Notes: generated by a model not told the origin, from the sequence alone. A stretch of 64,000 nucleotides of DNA from Limiplasma sp964416065 (GCA_964416065.1 CAYQCL010000004.1:15433-79432), one strand, 5' to 3'. Positions 1 to 9,340 are shown, counted from the stretch's first letter. Made by a program: numbers and translations.

Positions 1-1197
1 CTCTTCCGCTGGATGGGGCTGCTTGTCCACAGCGCGGACGCAGGCGTGGCTCTGTATGTGATCGTTCAGGCCGTGATGATGGCCTGGCTCCTAGGCGCAG
101 TGCTTGAGGAGATCGGGCGAAGCGCGGCCCCGCGCTGGCTTTTGTGGGCAAGCGCCGCGTTTTACGCCTTTTGCCCCATCTTTCCCGTCTTTGCCTTCTG
201 TGTGGGGAAGGATACGAATTTCGCGATGGCGGTGCTGTTTTTCTCGCTCATGCTGTGGCGCGTCGTTCATACGCCGCGCGGAGAGCGCGTGCCCGCCGGA
301 CGGATAGCGTGCCTGTGCCTGTCAGCCGTCCTGTGTACGCTTTTGAGAAACGTGGGTGTGTTCCTGGCGGGGCTTGCGCTCGTGCTGATGCTTCTATGGA
401 CGCTTGCGGACAAACGCCTCAGGCTATGGCACGCGCCGGCCCTTGGCTTCGGCTGTGTACTGGCGGTTTATGCCACGCTGCATCTGGCGGTCATTCCCGC
501 GCTTGAGATCGCGCCTACGCCCGAGACGGAAAACTATTCCGTCCCGCTCCAGCAGGTGGCGCGCATCGTCCTTTCGGACGGTCTCACACCTGAACAGGCC
601 GAGATTGTCGAGCGGGTGCTTCCGCTTGAGAAAATCAAAGAGGCCTACAACGGCGAATTGAGCGACGCCGTCAAGGCTCTCTGGCGCACGGACGCGTCGG
701 ATGAGGACAAGCGCGCATTTTGGCGGACATGGCCCGAAATTGTGCTCTCCAACCCCGCGACGGCCCTGAGTGCCACCTTTCACAACACCTACGGCTATCT
801 GTATCCAGGCTATATGAGCGCCATCAAACCCACGCTTATCATCGGCGATCAGAGCACGCGAACGGCGAGCGTCAAGGGCCTGTACGATTATTCGGTCAAT
901 CCGCTGAGCACGCGTTTGAAGGCTCTCACGGATCGTCTTTCTCAAAGCTCGCTCTACCGCGTGCTCATCGCGCCGGGACTATATGGCTGGATTACGCTGT
1001 TCTCGGCGGCCTGTCTGCTGAAAAAGAGGCGCGGTCGGGATCTGCTCTGTGCCGTGCCCGCCCTGTTCACCCTCGCGGGATGTCTGCTTTCGGCGGTCAA
1101 CGGCTATTTTCGCTACGCAATGCCCCTCTATCTGTGCGCGCCGTTCCTTTTGTGGCTGACGGCCACGGCTGAACTGGCGGACGAATCGGGAGACTAG
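1..1197 (+). CDS. Polytopic membrane protein, 5'-truncated (DUF6020-like)
   Basis: The reading frame is open to base 1, and the first ATG, at base 13, has no ribosome binding site, so the true start lies outside the window. About 395 residues are visible. There are roughly eight hydrophobic helices; a soluble loop of about 110 residues (near residues 170-280) separates the N-terminal cluster from the last helices. Arginine-rich loops such as KKRRGRD near residue 336 suggest a cytoplasmic face. The arrangement resembles DUF6020-type integral membrane proteins of Clostridia, which occur near cell-surface glycan genes. The function is unknown and the family call is from memory. The gene ends about 120 bases before the promoter of the ABC importer and is probably a separate transcription unit. 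Confidence 0.6.
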   Translation, partial: LFRWMGLLVHSADAGVALYVIVQAVMMAWLLGAVLEEIGRSAAPRWLLWASAAFYAFCPIFPVFAFCVGKDTNFAMAVLFFSLMLWRVVHTPRGERVPAGRIACLCLSAVLCTLLRNVGVFLAGLALVLMLLWTLADKRLRLWHAPALGFGCVLAVYATLHLAVIPALEIAPTPETENYSVPLQQVARIVLSDGLTPEQAEIVERVLPLEKIKEAYNGELSDAVKALWRTDASDEDKRAFWRTWPEIVLSNPATALSATFHNTYGYLYPGYMSAIKPTLIIGDQSTRTASVKGLYDYSVNPLSTRLKALTDRLSQSSLYRVLIAPGLYGWITLFSAACLLKKRRGRDLLCAVPALFTLAGCLLSAVNGYFRYAMPLYLCAPFLLWLTATAELADESGD

Positions 1198-1317
1198 GTC
1201 TCAAGAGGGCCGGGCCCACTATATTTGCAAGGCGGCTCCTTTTGGGACATAGATTGCTTCAAAACGGAAAATGATTCAATTTGCGGAAAAAGCGAATAAA
1301 ATAATTGGCGAAAATGC

Positions 1318-1347
1318 TTGACAGAGTTGTAAAATCAATAGTAAAAT
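1318..1347 (+). promoter_or_regulatory. Predicted promoter of the first ABC importer
   Basis: TTGACA at 1318-1323 and TAAAAT at 1342-1347 are separated by 18 bases, in an AT-rich stretch about 45 bases before the GTG start at 1393. Confidence 0.65.
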
Positions 1348-1392
1348 AAATATAGGTAGCTCTGGAAAACAAACGCATAAGGAGGAACTTTC

Positions 1393-2418
1393 GTGAAAAA
1401 GTGGATCTGTTTGCTTCTGACCCTGGTTCTGACCCTGTCCTGCGCCTGTGCCGCGATGGCCGCCGATCTGGTGATCTATTCGGCGCGCAACGAACGACTG
1501 AACAACATTGTGATTCCCGGCTTTGAGGCCGCGACCGGCCTGACGGTTGAAATGATCACCGGCTCGACGGGCGAGGTCAATCAGCGCATCAAGGCTGAGG
1601 TCGAAAGCGGCGCGGTCACCGTGGATATCCATTGGGCGGCCGACGAGACGATGCTTTCCGCCAACCGCGATCTGTTCCAGGTCTATGTCTCCAGCGAGAA
1701 CGACGCCATGATGCCTCTGTTCCAGAACGACGGCACGAACGTTTTCAACGCCGCGTTTGCCGAGCCCAACGTCATGATCGTCAACACCGCCAAGCTTGAG
1801 GAGCTGGGCATCACCGTTGAGGGCTATGCTGACCTGCTCCAACCCGAGCTCAAGGGCAAGATTATCTCCGCCGACCCTGCTAACTCCTCCTCTGCCTTCC
1901 AATGTCTGATCGGCATGCTCTACGGCATGGGCAACGGAGACCCGATGTCTGCCGAGGCGTGGGAGTTCATCGACGAATTCCTCGTCAATCTGGACGGCAA
2001 GGTTGCTTCCTCCTCGTCCCAGGTATACAACGGCGTCGCCTCCGGCGAATATTATGTCGGACTGAGCTATGAGGATCCCTGTGTGGAGCTCGAGGCGGCT
2101 GGCGAATATCCCGTAAAGGTCGTCTATGCCAAGGAAGGCACCATCTTCCCGGGCCAGTCGATCCAGATCGTGAAGGATGCGCCTCATCTGGAGGCCGCAC
2201 AGAAGTTCGTGGATTATGTGCTCAGCGAGGAAGTGCAGACCGCCGTGGCTGCGGAGCTCAACCTCCGTCCCCTGCGCGCTAACATCCCCGTCAATGACAA
2301 GATGGTTCCCAACGAGGACATCAAGCTGTTTGACACATATAGCGCTGCTTACATTGCCGAGAACAAGACCGAGATCGTCAACACCTATCTCGAGCATGTG
2401 GAAATGATGATGGAATGA
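1393..2418 (+). CDS. Extracellular solute-binding protein, Fe3+-type ABC importer
   Basis: A 341-residue secreted binding protein. It has a classical signal peptide (MKKW then a hydrophobic core, cleavage likely after AMA near residue 23). The mature protein begins LVIYSARNE, the first strand typical of the FbpA/FutA/AfuA binding-protein family, and carries a later SGEYYVGLSYEDP stretch in the ligand-cleft region. The start is GTG at 1393, preceded by GGAGG at 1381-1385. It is followed by an ATPase and a two-domain permease, the usual FbpABC gene set. Family members bind Fe3+, and relatives carry 2-aminoethylphosphonate or phosphoglycerate, so the substrate is inferred only loosely. A hairpin after the stop codon probably sets a higher dose of this protein than of the membrane parts. 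Confidence 0.85.
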   Translation: MKKWICLLLTLVLTLSCACAAMAADLVIYSARNERLNNIVIPGFEAATGLTVEMITGSTGEVNQRIKAEVESGAVTVDIHWAADETMLSANRDLFQVYVSSENDAMMPLFQNDGTNVFNAAFAEPNVMIVNTAKLEELGITVEGYADLLQPELKGKIISADPANSSSAFQCLIGMLYGMGNGDPMSAEAWEFIDEFLVNLDGKVASSSSQVYNGVASGEYYVGLSYEDPCVELEAAGEYPVKVVYAKEGTIFPGQSIQIVKDAPHLEAAQKFVDYVLSEEVQTAVAAELNLRPLRANIPVNDKMVPNEDIKLFDTYSAAYIAENKTEIVNTYLEHVEMMME

Positions 2419-2478
2419 CCTGAAACCGACGGAGGAACCCGATACCCCTCCACGTCTCCCATGGGGTTTATAGCCTCC

Positions 2479-2508
2479 GGCCCCGCACAGAAGCGGGGCC
2501 GCTTTTTT
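2479..2508 (+). terminator. Intercistronic hairpin with U-tract
   Basis: GGCCCCGC and GCGGGGCC form a perfect 8-bp stem around a 6-base loop, followed by GC and six Ts. It lies between the binding protein and its ATPase, so it probably works as a leaky terminator or mRNA-stabilising end. Confidence 0.8.
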
Positions 2509-2536
2509 GATGAAGCTTCATGAAAGAGGTGTCAAT

Positions 2537-3622
2537 ATGGGCGTTGCCATTGGAATCGACAATGTAATCAAACGCTATGGGGATCACACGGTGATCAACG
2601 GGCTGTCCCTGGACATTTGTCCGGGCGAGTTTTTCACGCTGCTGGGCCCTTCGGGCTGCGGCAAGACCACGCTTCTGCGTATGATCATAGGCTTTAACAC
2701 CATCGAGGGCGGGGAAATTCGCGTCGACGGGCAGGTCGTTAACAGCATTCCCACTAACCGTCGCAATATGGGCATGGTGTTCCAGAATTACGCCGTGTTT
2801 CCGCATATGAACGTGCGCGACAACGTGGCCTACGGCCTCAAGACGCGCCGGATCGCCAAGGCCGAGCGCCGCAGAAAGGCCGACGAGATGCTCAAGCTAG
2901 TCAAGATCGACCAGTACGCTGACCGCATGCCCGCCCAACTCTCCGGTGGCCAGCAGCAGCGCGTGGCGCTGGCGCGCGCTATCGTCATCCAGCCGGACGT
3001 ACTTTTGATGGATGAGCCGCTTTCCAACCTGGACGCGAAGTTGCGCGTGGAGATGCGCAACGTCATCAAGCGCATCCAGCGGCAGATCGGTATCACGACG
3101 GTTTACGTCACCCATGATCAGGAAGAGGCTCTGGCGATCTCCGATCGCATCGCCGTCATGCATGACGGCGTGATCCAGCAGATCGACACGCCCAAGCGGA
3201 TCTATCAGCGTCCCGCGAACATTTTCGTTTCCACCTTTATCGGCCTGAGCAACATTCTCAAGGCGCAGGTGGAGAACGGAAGGGTGGATTTCGGAAACGG
3301 CTATTCGGTCAACGGTGTCTATCTCAAAGACGAGAGCCGAGACGCGGGAGAAGTTCTTGTGGCCGTGAGGCCAGAGGAATTCCAAATTGCGGGCAGGGAA
3401 GAGCCCGGAATTCCCGCCATGGTTCGCTCCAGCGTGTTTTTAGGCGTAAATCTCCACTATTTCATGGAGGACGCGCAGGGCAACGAGCTGGAGATCATCA
3501 CGCCTTCGGATCTGAGCGAGATCATTCCGGACGACACCGAGGTACGCCTGCAGGTCATAAAGGAGAAGATCAACATCTTTGACGCCAAGAGCCAGGCATC
3601 CCTGATTTGCGAGGGGGTATAG
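2537..3622 (+). CDS. ABC importer ATP-binding protein (FbpC/PotA type)
   Basis: A 361-residue cytoplasmic ATPase that drives the importer encoded on either side. Visible motifs are Walker A GPSGCGKTT, the signature LSGGQQQR, Walker B LLMDEPLSNLDA and the switch histidine in YVTHDQEEAL. The last ~120 residues form a TOBE-like regulatory domain (EVLVAVRPEEFQI), as in iron and polyamine ATPases. I chose ATG 2537 because AGAGGTG at 2525-2531 precedes it; the frame runs further upstream to 2507 but has no binding site there. The stop overlaps the ribosome binding region of the permease, so the two are translationally linked. Confidence 0.93.
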   Translation: MGVAIGIDNVIKRYGDHTVINGLSLDICPGEFFTLLGPSGCGKTTLLRMIIGFNTIEGGEIRVDGQVVNSIPTNRRNMGMVFQNYAVFPHMNVRDNVAYGLKTRRIAKAERRRKADEMLKLVKIDQYADRMPAQLSGGQQQRVALARAIVIQPDVLLMDEPLSNLDAKLRVEMRNVIKRIQRQIGITTVYVTHDQEEALAISDRIAVMHDGVIQQIDTPKRIYQRPANIFVSTFIGLSNILKAQVENGRVDFGNGYSVNGVYLKDESRDAGEVLVAVRPEEFQIAGREEPGIPAMVRSSVFLGVNLHYFMEDAQGNELEIITPSDLSEIIPDDTEVRLQVIKEKINIFDAKSQASLICEGV

Positions 3623-3624
3623 CC

Positions 3625-5277
3625 ATGCGCAAGAAAAACGCCCCGATCTGGACCTTTTTCACACTTCTGATCTTAGCGGTCTTTTTGATCTTCGTGGTTT
3701 ACCCGCTCATTCTCATCCTGTATAAATCCGTAATCAATCCGGCGGATAACACCCTCACGTTTGAAAACTTCACCCGCTTTTTTACCCGTAAATATTATGT
3801 CAATACGCTGACCAATTCCTTCAAGGTGACGATCGTTGCCACGCTCATCTCCGCCACGCTGGGCCTCCTGATGGCCTATATCACGCGGCAAGTGCGCATC
3901 GCGGGCAGCAAATGGCTCAACATTTTGATCGTTGTCAGCTATCTTTCGCCGCCCTTCATCGGCGCGTACGCCTGGATTCAGCTTCTGGGCCGCAACGGTC
4001 TCATCACCAAGGTCATCAACGCGCTGTTTGGTATAGAATTCCAGGGTATCTATGGCTTCGCGGGCATTGTGCTGGTGTTTTCGCTGCAATCCTTCCCGCT
4101 GGTATACATGTATGTCTGCGGCGCGCTGGAAAATCTGGACAACTCGCTCAACGAGGCGGCGGAAAGCCTTGGCGCGAGCAATTTCCAGCGGGTAACCGGA
4201 ATCATTCTGCCCTTGGTCATGCCGACGGTTCTGGCCTCGTCGCTGCTGGTGTTCATGCGCGTATTCTCCGATTTCGGAACGCCCATGCTCATCGGCGAGG
4301 GCTACCGCACCTTCCCCGTGGTTTTGTATAATCAATTCATGGGCGAGGTCACCAACGACAGCTATTTCGCGGCGGCCCTGTGCGTCATCATCATGGCGAT
4401 CACGCTGGTGTTCTTCTTCCTCCAGCGATGGATCGCGCGGCGTCACAGCTACTCCATGTCCGCGCTCAAGCCCATGCTGCCTCGCACACCCAAGCCGCTT
4501 CCGCGCGCCCTGTGCCACGTTTTCGTGTACCTTGTCGTGCTTCTGGCAATGCTGCCGCAGATCACGGTCATCGTGACCTCCTTCCTCAAGGAATCCACGC
4601 CTGGCATGTTCACCAACGAATTTTCCTTCATCAACTACCAGACGATCTTCTCCAAGAACCCGCTTGTGATCGGCAACACCTATCTCTTCGGTCTGTGCGC
4701 GATCGCTCTGGTGGTGCTGCTGGGCGTGATGATCTCGTATCTGGCCGTCCGCAAGCGCTCGGCGCTTACCTCAACGGTGGATACCCTGACGATGCTCCCC
4801 TACATCATCCCCGGCTCCGTACTGGGCATCGCATTCCTCTATGCCTTTGCCAAGCCGCCGCTGGCGCTGACGGGCACGGCCATGATCATCATCATCTCGC
4901 TGACCGTCCGCCGTCTGCCCTACACGATTCGCTCCACAACGGCCATCATCGGGCAGATCAGCCCCAGCATCGAGGAGGCGTCCGTTTCCCTGGGCGCGTC
5001 CGAGCTTCGCTCCTTTGGCGAGATCATGGTGCCGATGATGATGCCCGGCGTGCTGTCCGGCGCGATCATGAGCTGGGTAACGGTTATCAGCGAGCTCTCT
5101 TCCTCCATCATGCTCTACCGCGCCAGCACCCAAACCCTGACGGTCTCCATCTATACCGAGGTCATCCGCGACTGCTTTGGCAACGCGGCGGCCTACTCAA
5201 CGGTGCTGACGGTCACCTCGGTGCTTTCGCTGCTTTTGTTCTTCAAGCTCACCGGCAGAAAGGATATCTCGGTGTAA
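3625..5277 (+). CDS. ABC importer permease, two fused transmembrane domains (FbpB type)
   Basis: A 550-residue inner-membrane permease with about twelve helices. Two binding-protein-dependent transport domains are fused in tandem, each with an EAA-like coupling loop: LNEAAESLGASNFQR in the first half and IEEASVSLGASELRS in the second. This architecture is typical of Fe3+ permeases (FbpB/AfuB/SfuB), where one polypeptide replaces two subunits. ATG 3625 lies two bases after the ATPase stop and is preceded by GAGGGGG at 3611-3617. A second importer of the same type occupies 60438-64000 with its permease and ATPase in the opposite order. Confidence 0.92.
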   Translation: MRKKNAPIWTFFTLLILAVFLIFVVYPLILILYKSVINPADNTLTFENFTRFFTRKYYVNTLTNSFKVTIVATLISATLGLLMAYITRQVRIAGSKWLNILIVVSYLSPPFIGAYAWIQLLGRNGLITKVINALFGIEFQGIYGFAGIVLVFSLQSFPLVYMYVCGALENLDNSLNEAAESLGASNFQRVTGIILPLVMPTVLASSLLVFMRVFSDFGTPMLIGEGYRTFPVVLYNQFMGEVTNDSYFAAALCVIIMAITLVFFFLQRWIARRHSYSMSALKPMLPRTPKPLPRALCHVFVYLVVLLAMLPQITVIVTSFLKESTPGMFTNEFSFINYQTIFSKNPLVIGNTYLFGLCAIALVVLLGVMISYLAVRKRSALTSTVDTLTMLPYIIPGSVLGIAFLYAFAKPPLALTGTAMIIIISLTVRRLPYTIRSTTAIIGQISPSIEEASVSLGASELRSFGEIMVPMMMPGVLSGAIMSWVTVISELSSSIMLYRASTQTLTVSIYTEVIRDCFGNAAAYSTVLTVTSVLSLLLFFKLTGRKDISV

Positions 5278-5317
5278 GAGAAGCCGCTTTGACTGTTCGC
5301 GGTATGATTCACGCTGA

Positions 5318-5341
5318 GGGCGGGGCTATTGGGCTCCGCCC
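5318..5341 (+). terminator. Imperfect hairpin after the ABC importer
   Basis: GGGCGGGGC and GCTCCGCCC pair with one G-T, around TATTGG. There is no clear U-tract, so termination is uncertain. Confidence 0.4.
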
Positions 5342-5383
5342 TTCGTTCAATCGAAGCTCCGGCGCGCCTCGCCTCCCTTCTTC

Positions 5384-5412
5384 TTGCCTTTCTCAGCCGT
5401 CTATGCTATATT
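5384..5412 (+). promoter_or_regulatory. Predicted promoter of the MATE remnant
   Basis: TTGCCT at 5384-5389 and TATATT at 5407-5412 are 17 bases apart. They lie 33 bases before the TTG start at 5446. The promoter may still transcribe the downstream ferredoxin gene. Confidence 0.5.
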
Positions 5413-5445
5413 GGAACGGCACACAAGACGCAAGGAGGCATCCCC

Positions 5446-6123
5446 TTGGAACGCGATCTGACGCAGGGCGGCATCCGCAGAGGTCTCATCCTCTTCAGCC
5501 TTCCGCTCATCGCGGGCAACCTGCTTCAACAGCTGTATAACATCGTGGACACCTGGGTGGTGGGACGGTTCCTAGGCAACGTGGCGCTTGCCGCCGTGGG
5601 CATCACCACCTTCTGTCTCCTTCGCGTACCTGCAGTTCGTCCCTCAATGCGCCATCTACGGCCGGACGCACGGCTTCTGAAGCGAATCGCGGGCGTATCG
5701 GTCCTGACCGGCGCGCAGCAATCCATTATAAACTTCGGGATTCTCATGATCAAAAGCCTGGTCAACAGCTACGGCGTCTCGGTCATGGCGGCGTTTGCCG
5801 CCGGTGTGAAGATCGATGCCTTCGCGTATTCGCCCGCCCAGGATTTCGGCAACGGCTTTGCCACCTTTGTGGCGCAGAACGCCGACGCCGGACGCCTCGA
5901 CCGCGTGCGGCAAGGGATGCGCGAGGCCGCCGGACTTTCGCTTGGCCTTTGCGCGGCGGCCTCGGCGTTGGTGGCCGCGTTCGCGAGGCCGCTTCTGTGC
6001 CTGTTCCTTGATCCGTCCGAGGACGGCGGCGAACCGATGACTGGGAACGTGCGCAATAAAGCCGGAATGTCAAATTCTATCAGAAGGGACGGGGCTTATG
6101 CTCAGACAGATCATTCATATTGA
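5446..6123 (+). pseudogene. MATE-family efflux transporter, internally deleted and truncated
   Basis: The TTG start at 5446 (AGGAGG at 5433-5438) opens a normal MATE N-terminus (DLTQGGIRRGLILFSLPL, then NLLQQLYNIVDTWVVGRFLG). After about 60 residues the sequence jumps from TFCLLRVPAV directly to the second half of the family (TGAQQSIINFGILMIKSLVN, then AAGVKIDAFAYSPAQDFGNG). The fold normally has 12 helices in about 450 residues; here helices from roughly the second to the sixth are missing in frame. The homologous part ends near base 6030, and the last 30 residues are unrelated and overlap the next gene. It cannot form a normal transporter. The clean frame suggests a recent deletion or, less likely, an assembly collapse. 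Confidence 0.8.
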
Positions 6124-6820
6124 TGAGGAAAAATGCAACGGCTGCGGCGCGTGCGCCAAAGCCTGCCATGAGGGCGCTATCGCGATGATCGACGGCAAGG
6201 CAAGGCTTATGAGAGACGATTACTGCGACGGCATGGGGGACTGCCTGCCAAGCTGTCCCACCGGCGCGCTCACCTTTGAAACCAGGGAGGCCACCGGATA
6301 CGATCGAGCCGCCGTTGAGGAAAACCAGACAAGGCGCGGGTTGGAACGGATGCAGACGCGCGAGCATGGCGCTGCGTCGTCCGGATGTCCGGGAAGCCGG
6401 GTTCGCCGAATGAATGTGGAGGACGAGCCGCCGTCCGCGTCTCCCACAGCGATCAGATCCCGGCTTCGCAACTGGCCGGTTCAGATCAAATTGGCCCCCA
6501 TAAACGCGCCCTATTTTGACGGGGCGAAGCTGTTGATCGCCGCCGACTGCGCGGCATACGCCTACGCGGGCCTTCATGATGAGCTAATGCGCGGAAGGGT
6601 GACGTTGATCGGCTGTTCCAAGCTGGACGGCGTGGATTACGGTGAAAAACTGACGCAGATTATCGCAGGCAACGACATTCAGAGCGTGACGGTCGTTCGG
6701 ATGGAGGTGCCCTGCTGCGGCGGGATCGAGATGGCGGCAAAGCGCGCGCTTCAGGCAAGCGGGAAATTCATCCCGTGGCAGATCGTCACCCTCTCCGTCG
6801 ACGGGAAGAGGCTGGACTGA
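6098..6820 (+). CDS. 4Fe-4S ferredoxin-domain protein
   Basis: A 240-residue cytoplasmic protein. The N-terminal 65 residues are a two-cluster ferredoxin: CNGCGACAKAC near residues 14-24, then a spread second motif CDGMGDCLPSCPTGA. A low-complexity linker (residues about 75-125) leads to a C-terminal domain of about 110 residues that contains CAAYAYAGLH, GCSKLDG and a PCCGG motif. Clostridia often carry single genes of this design; it may relay electrons to, or bind a cluster in, the C-terminal domain, but no reaction is known to me. ATG 6098 overlaps the tail of the MATE remnant, with GAAGGGACGGGG upstream. Confidence 0.8.
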   Translation: MLRQIIHIDEEKCNGCGACAKACHEGAIAMIDGKARLMRDDYCDGMGDCLPSCPTGALTFETREATGYDRAAVEENQTRRGLERMQTREHGAASSGCPGSRVRRMNVEDEPPSASPTAIRSRLRNWPVQIKLAPINAPYFDGAKLLIAADCAAYAYAGLHDELMRGRVTLIGCSKLDGVDYGEKLTQIIAGNDIQSVTVVRMEVPCCGGIEMAAKRALQASGKFIPWQIVTLSVDGKRLD

Positions 6821-6858
6821 CAGGGGAGCGGCAGATGCCTCGGGCCGACGAGGCCTCC

Positions 6859-6887
6859 TTGCCAGACGCCGGATAGGATGGTATACT
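6859..6887 (+). promoter_or_regulatory. Predicted promoter of the GT-C-like gene
   Basis: TTGCCA at 6859-6864 and TATACT at 6882-6887 are exactly 17 bases apart, 40 bases before ATG 6928. Confidence 0.6.
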
Positions 6888-6927
6888 GAAATCATCCTAT
6901 TTTGAGTACGCAGGGAAAGCGGGATGC

Positions 6928-8673
6928 ATGCCTATGATGACTTATGTCCGCCTTGTGATTTTGCTTCTTTCCTATTGGGGCTATTATCGCCTGCTCTGCC
7001 GCCTGACAAAGCTGGAGCGCACGTTCATCCCGCTGTTTGTGTTGAGCGTCCAGGGCTTGCTGATTTTCATCGCCGGACTGCTCGGCGCGCTGCTTCCCAT
7101 GGCCTATCTGATCTACGGCGGTGGCGTCGCGGCGCTGGCGGTCTCCTTCTTCCTTGGCAAAAATGAGGCGCGCTATCCGGTGGGCCTGTGGCTTTTGATG
7201 GGGCTGATGGTCTACGCCGCGTTTTTGCTTTACCGAAAGGTCGTCCTCTACAACGATGATTTTTCCCATTGGGCGCTGATCGTGCGGGTAATGCTGAAAA
7301 ACGACACCTTCCCCACCGCCGCCGACACGCTCATCACCTTCCCCTCCTATCCTCCGGGAACGGCCTGTCTCCTCTATTATGTCTGCCGCGTGGTAACGGG
7401 CACCGCGACATGCGAATGGGGAATGATGATGGCCCAGGCGGCGCTTGTGTTCAGCTGCCTCATACCCCTGATGTCGATTTTCAAAAAGCCGCTTTGGTGT
7501 GCCCTGCCCGTAACGCTGACGGCCGCGTGGTTTGCCCTGAGCTATGACGTCAAGCTATATGAGCTGATGGTGGACAGCGTGATGCCGCTGATAGCGGTCG
7601 GTTGCTGCGCGCTGATCGCGGGCCGTTCCAGAGAGGACGGCTTCTGGGAGTGGGCGCTGGTGCCGCCTCTGTGTCTGCTCACATTGACAAAGAACAGCGC
7701 TCTGGTTTTCGTGCTGTTTGTGTGGTTCCTATATCTGGCGTGGCTCAGGCCGAAAAAAGCGGCCGCTTGGCTTCGATCCCTGATTTTGCTTGCGCCCATG
7801 GCCATTCTTCTGCTCTGGCGGGCGCATACCGCGCGGGCCATTCCCAACGCGTTTCGGACGCTTCATTCCATGTCGGGCGCATGGTTCAAACGCATTCTGT
7901 CGGATAAGACCATGATGGATGTGCTGGACACCATCTCCCTGATGAAAAGGCGTACCCTGGGGGAGTCGTTCGTGGGCTTCCTTCTGGCTCTTCCGCTTTT
8001 TTCATCCCTTATGCTTCGCCTTCTCAGGATCAGGCTCGATCCGCTCACGCGCCTGATTCCCTGGCTGAACGTGCTATGCTACGGATTGTATCAATTCGGG
8101 CTTCTATGCATGTATATCATCAGCATGCATGTGACGGAGGCGTCGCATCTGGCGCAGTATGATCGCTACGAGGGAAGCATCGTGCTTTTGCTTACCGGCT
8201 GGCTTGTGATCTACGGCTTTGGCTGCGCGCGCGCGGTGCGCGCACAACGGCCTCGGGCCGGAACCGCCGCCTCCGCACTCCTGCTTTGCGCGATGCTGGG
8301 GGCCGTACTCGTAGGAAAACCGTCTGTAAGTGACCTTGCCCCGGCTGACCAAAGCGACACGCTGCGTGTGCGGATGGAGGCGATCCTATCCAGCTGTCCC
8401 CGGGGGGAGGACTATCATTATCTTCAGGCCATCTCCTCGGAGGATTTCAGGGCTGACAGCCATTACTGCGCCCGCTATCTCCTGTGGAGCACCCATGTTA
8501 CCACGGCGAACGTATACGAGGGCGTTTACACCGAGGCCTGGTATGAGAACGTATGGCAAGACTATGATTATCTGATCGTTACGGATCATTATCCGGCGGT
8601 GGACGCGTTTATCCGAAACCATTTTCCAGAGCAGGCGGGGCAGACGGTCATTTCTCTCAAGGAGACGTACTGA
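6928..8673 (+). CDS. Polytopic membrane protein, probable GT-C-type glycosyltransferase
   Basis: A 581-residue protein with about a dozen hydrophobic helices and a C-terminal soluble segment of about 110 residues. After the third or fourth helix there is an acidic-aromatic motif, LYNDDFSHWALIVRVM, followed by LITFPSYPPGTACLLYY. An acidic pair in the first long extracytoplasmic loop is characteristic of GT-C enzymes that use polyprenyl-phosphate sugars. The donor and acceptor are unknown. A degraded relative with the same DTLI-F-SYPPG motif lies at 22623-23106 beside ugd, which supports a role in envelope glycan assembly. The start is ATG 6928; a second ATG pair lies two codons later. Confidence 0.65.
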   Translation: MPMMTYVRLVILLLSYWGYYRLLCRLTKLERTFIPLFVLSVQGLLIFIAGLLGALLPMAYLIYGGGVAALAVSFFLGKNEARYPVGLWLLMGLMVYAAFLLYRKVVLYNDDFSHWALIVRVMLKNDTFPTAADTLITFPSYPPGTACLLYYVCRVVTGTATCEWGMMMAQAALVFSCLIPLMSIFKKPLWCALPVTLTAAWFALSYDVKLYELMVDSVMPLIAVGCCALIAGRSREDGFWEWALVPPLCLLTLTKNSALVFVLFVWFLYLAWLRPKKAAAWLRSLILLAPMAILLLWRAHTARAIPNAFRTLHSMSGAWFKRILSDKTMMDVLDTISLMKRRTLGESFVGFLLALPLFSSLMLRLLRIRLDPLTRLIPWLNVLCYGLYQFGLLCMYIISMHVTEASHLAQYDRYEGSIVLLLTGWLVIYGFGCARAVRAQRPRAGTAASALLLCAMLGAVLVGKPSVSDLAPADQSDTLRVRMEAILSSCPRGEDYHYLQAISSEDFRADSHYCARYLLWSTHVTTANVYEGVYTEAWYENVWQDYDYLIVTDHYPAVDAFIRNHFPEQAGQTVISLKETY

Positions 8674-8693
8674 TCTATACCAAAGAGATGAAC

Positions 8694-8730
8694 GGGCCTG
8701 ACGCCAGGCCAAAAGGCTGGCATCAGGCCC
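8694..8730 (+). terminator. Long hairpin after the GT-C-like gene
   Basis: GGGCCTGA and TCAGGCCC flank an inner stem, GCCAGGC with GCTGGC, giving about 14 pairs. The following bases are only moderately T-rich, so it is a probable but not ideal terminator. Confidence 0.6.
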
Positions 8731-9024
8731 ATTGTCTACCTGGAGTCTTTCTTTTCGTCCTGAATTCTCGCCTCATTCCTTTTAAAGCGTCACAATCCAT
8801 TCCTCAATGGCTTGCGTCAAAAGAAGCTGCTGCCGCAAAACCGCCATGCCCATGAACGGAACGGCGGCGGCGTTTTTTTTCGCGCGATATTTTCTTCCAA
8901 AGTGGCTTTGAGCGCTTGTATGCCTTTTTCGATGATATGCTCAGCCGATTGCCGACATCCCTTCGGCGGTCATGGCCATACCGCTGCATAGGGAGCTGAA
9001 TCCGTCGGCATAAGTCAAACGCAC
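8731..9024. other. Non-coding stretch with possible vestigial coding on the minus strand
   Basis: No intact gene is visible. On the minus strand, two short frames read protein-like text: one ending at about 8780 (MGMAVLRQQLLLTQAIEEW) and, in another frame just upstream, AEHIIEKGIQALKATLEE. They could be the two sides of a frameshifted gene end, but I do not recognise the family and the signal is weak. Confidence 0.25.
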
Positions 9025-9327
9025 CCCTCCGGCGTCTGCCGGAGGGTCAGGGTATCGACAAAGTGCGGGGTGCAGGGGACTCAGACCGCAACCTCAATCA
9101 TCGTGTAGGGCACTGGCCGTGCCCTACACTCGTTTCGGTGATATCCTTCGGGTCGCTTTCTCCCTTCGGGACAAGGCCGCACAGCGGCCCCGCTTCCCTC
9201 CGTCAACCCCTGCTGGGGCTTGGGGCAAACCCCAACAACCTTACGCCACAGCGTTTTCAAGTGAGAGACGCGCCGACCCACCCGGGTCGGCGCTACGGTT
9301 CTTTGCGTAAATAAGGGGTATCGACGC
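9025..9327 (+). repeat. Dispersed structured repeat, copy 1 (interrupted)
   Basis: A perfect 9-bp hairpin (9025-9046) is followed by TCAGGGTATCGACAAAGTGC and an element shared with 28663-28847 and 55673-55863. The left end TCGACAAA mirrors the right end TTTGTCGA of the other copies; here the right end has decayed to TATCGACGC. About 120 bases near 9083-9204 are absent from the other copies and contain an 11-bp perfect hairpin (9103-9129, GTGTAGGGCAC with GTGCCCTACAC). The element lies between the end of the GT-C-like gene and the 3' end of popT. It carries no transposase. Confidence 0.75.
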
Positions 9328-9340
9328 GGATACGCTTTCG

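Noticed and set aside
9025..9327. An insertion sequence
   Set aside because: The element is too short for a transposase, has no open frame of a mobile family and no clear target duplication.
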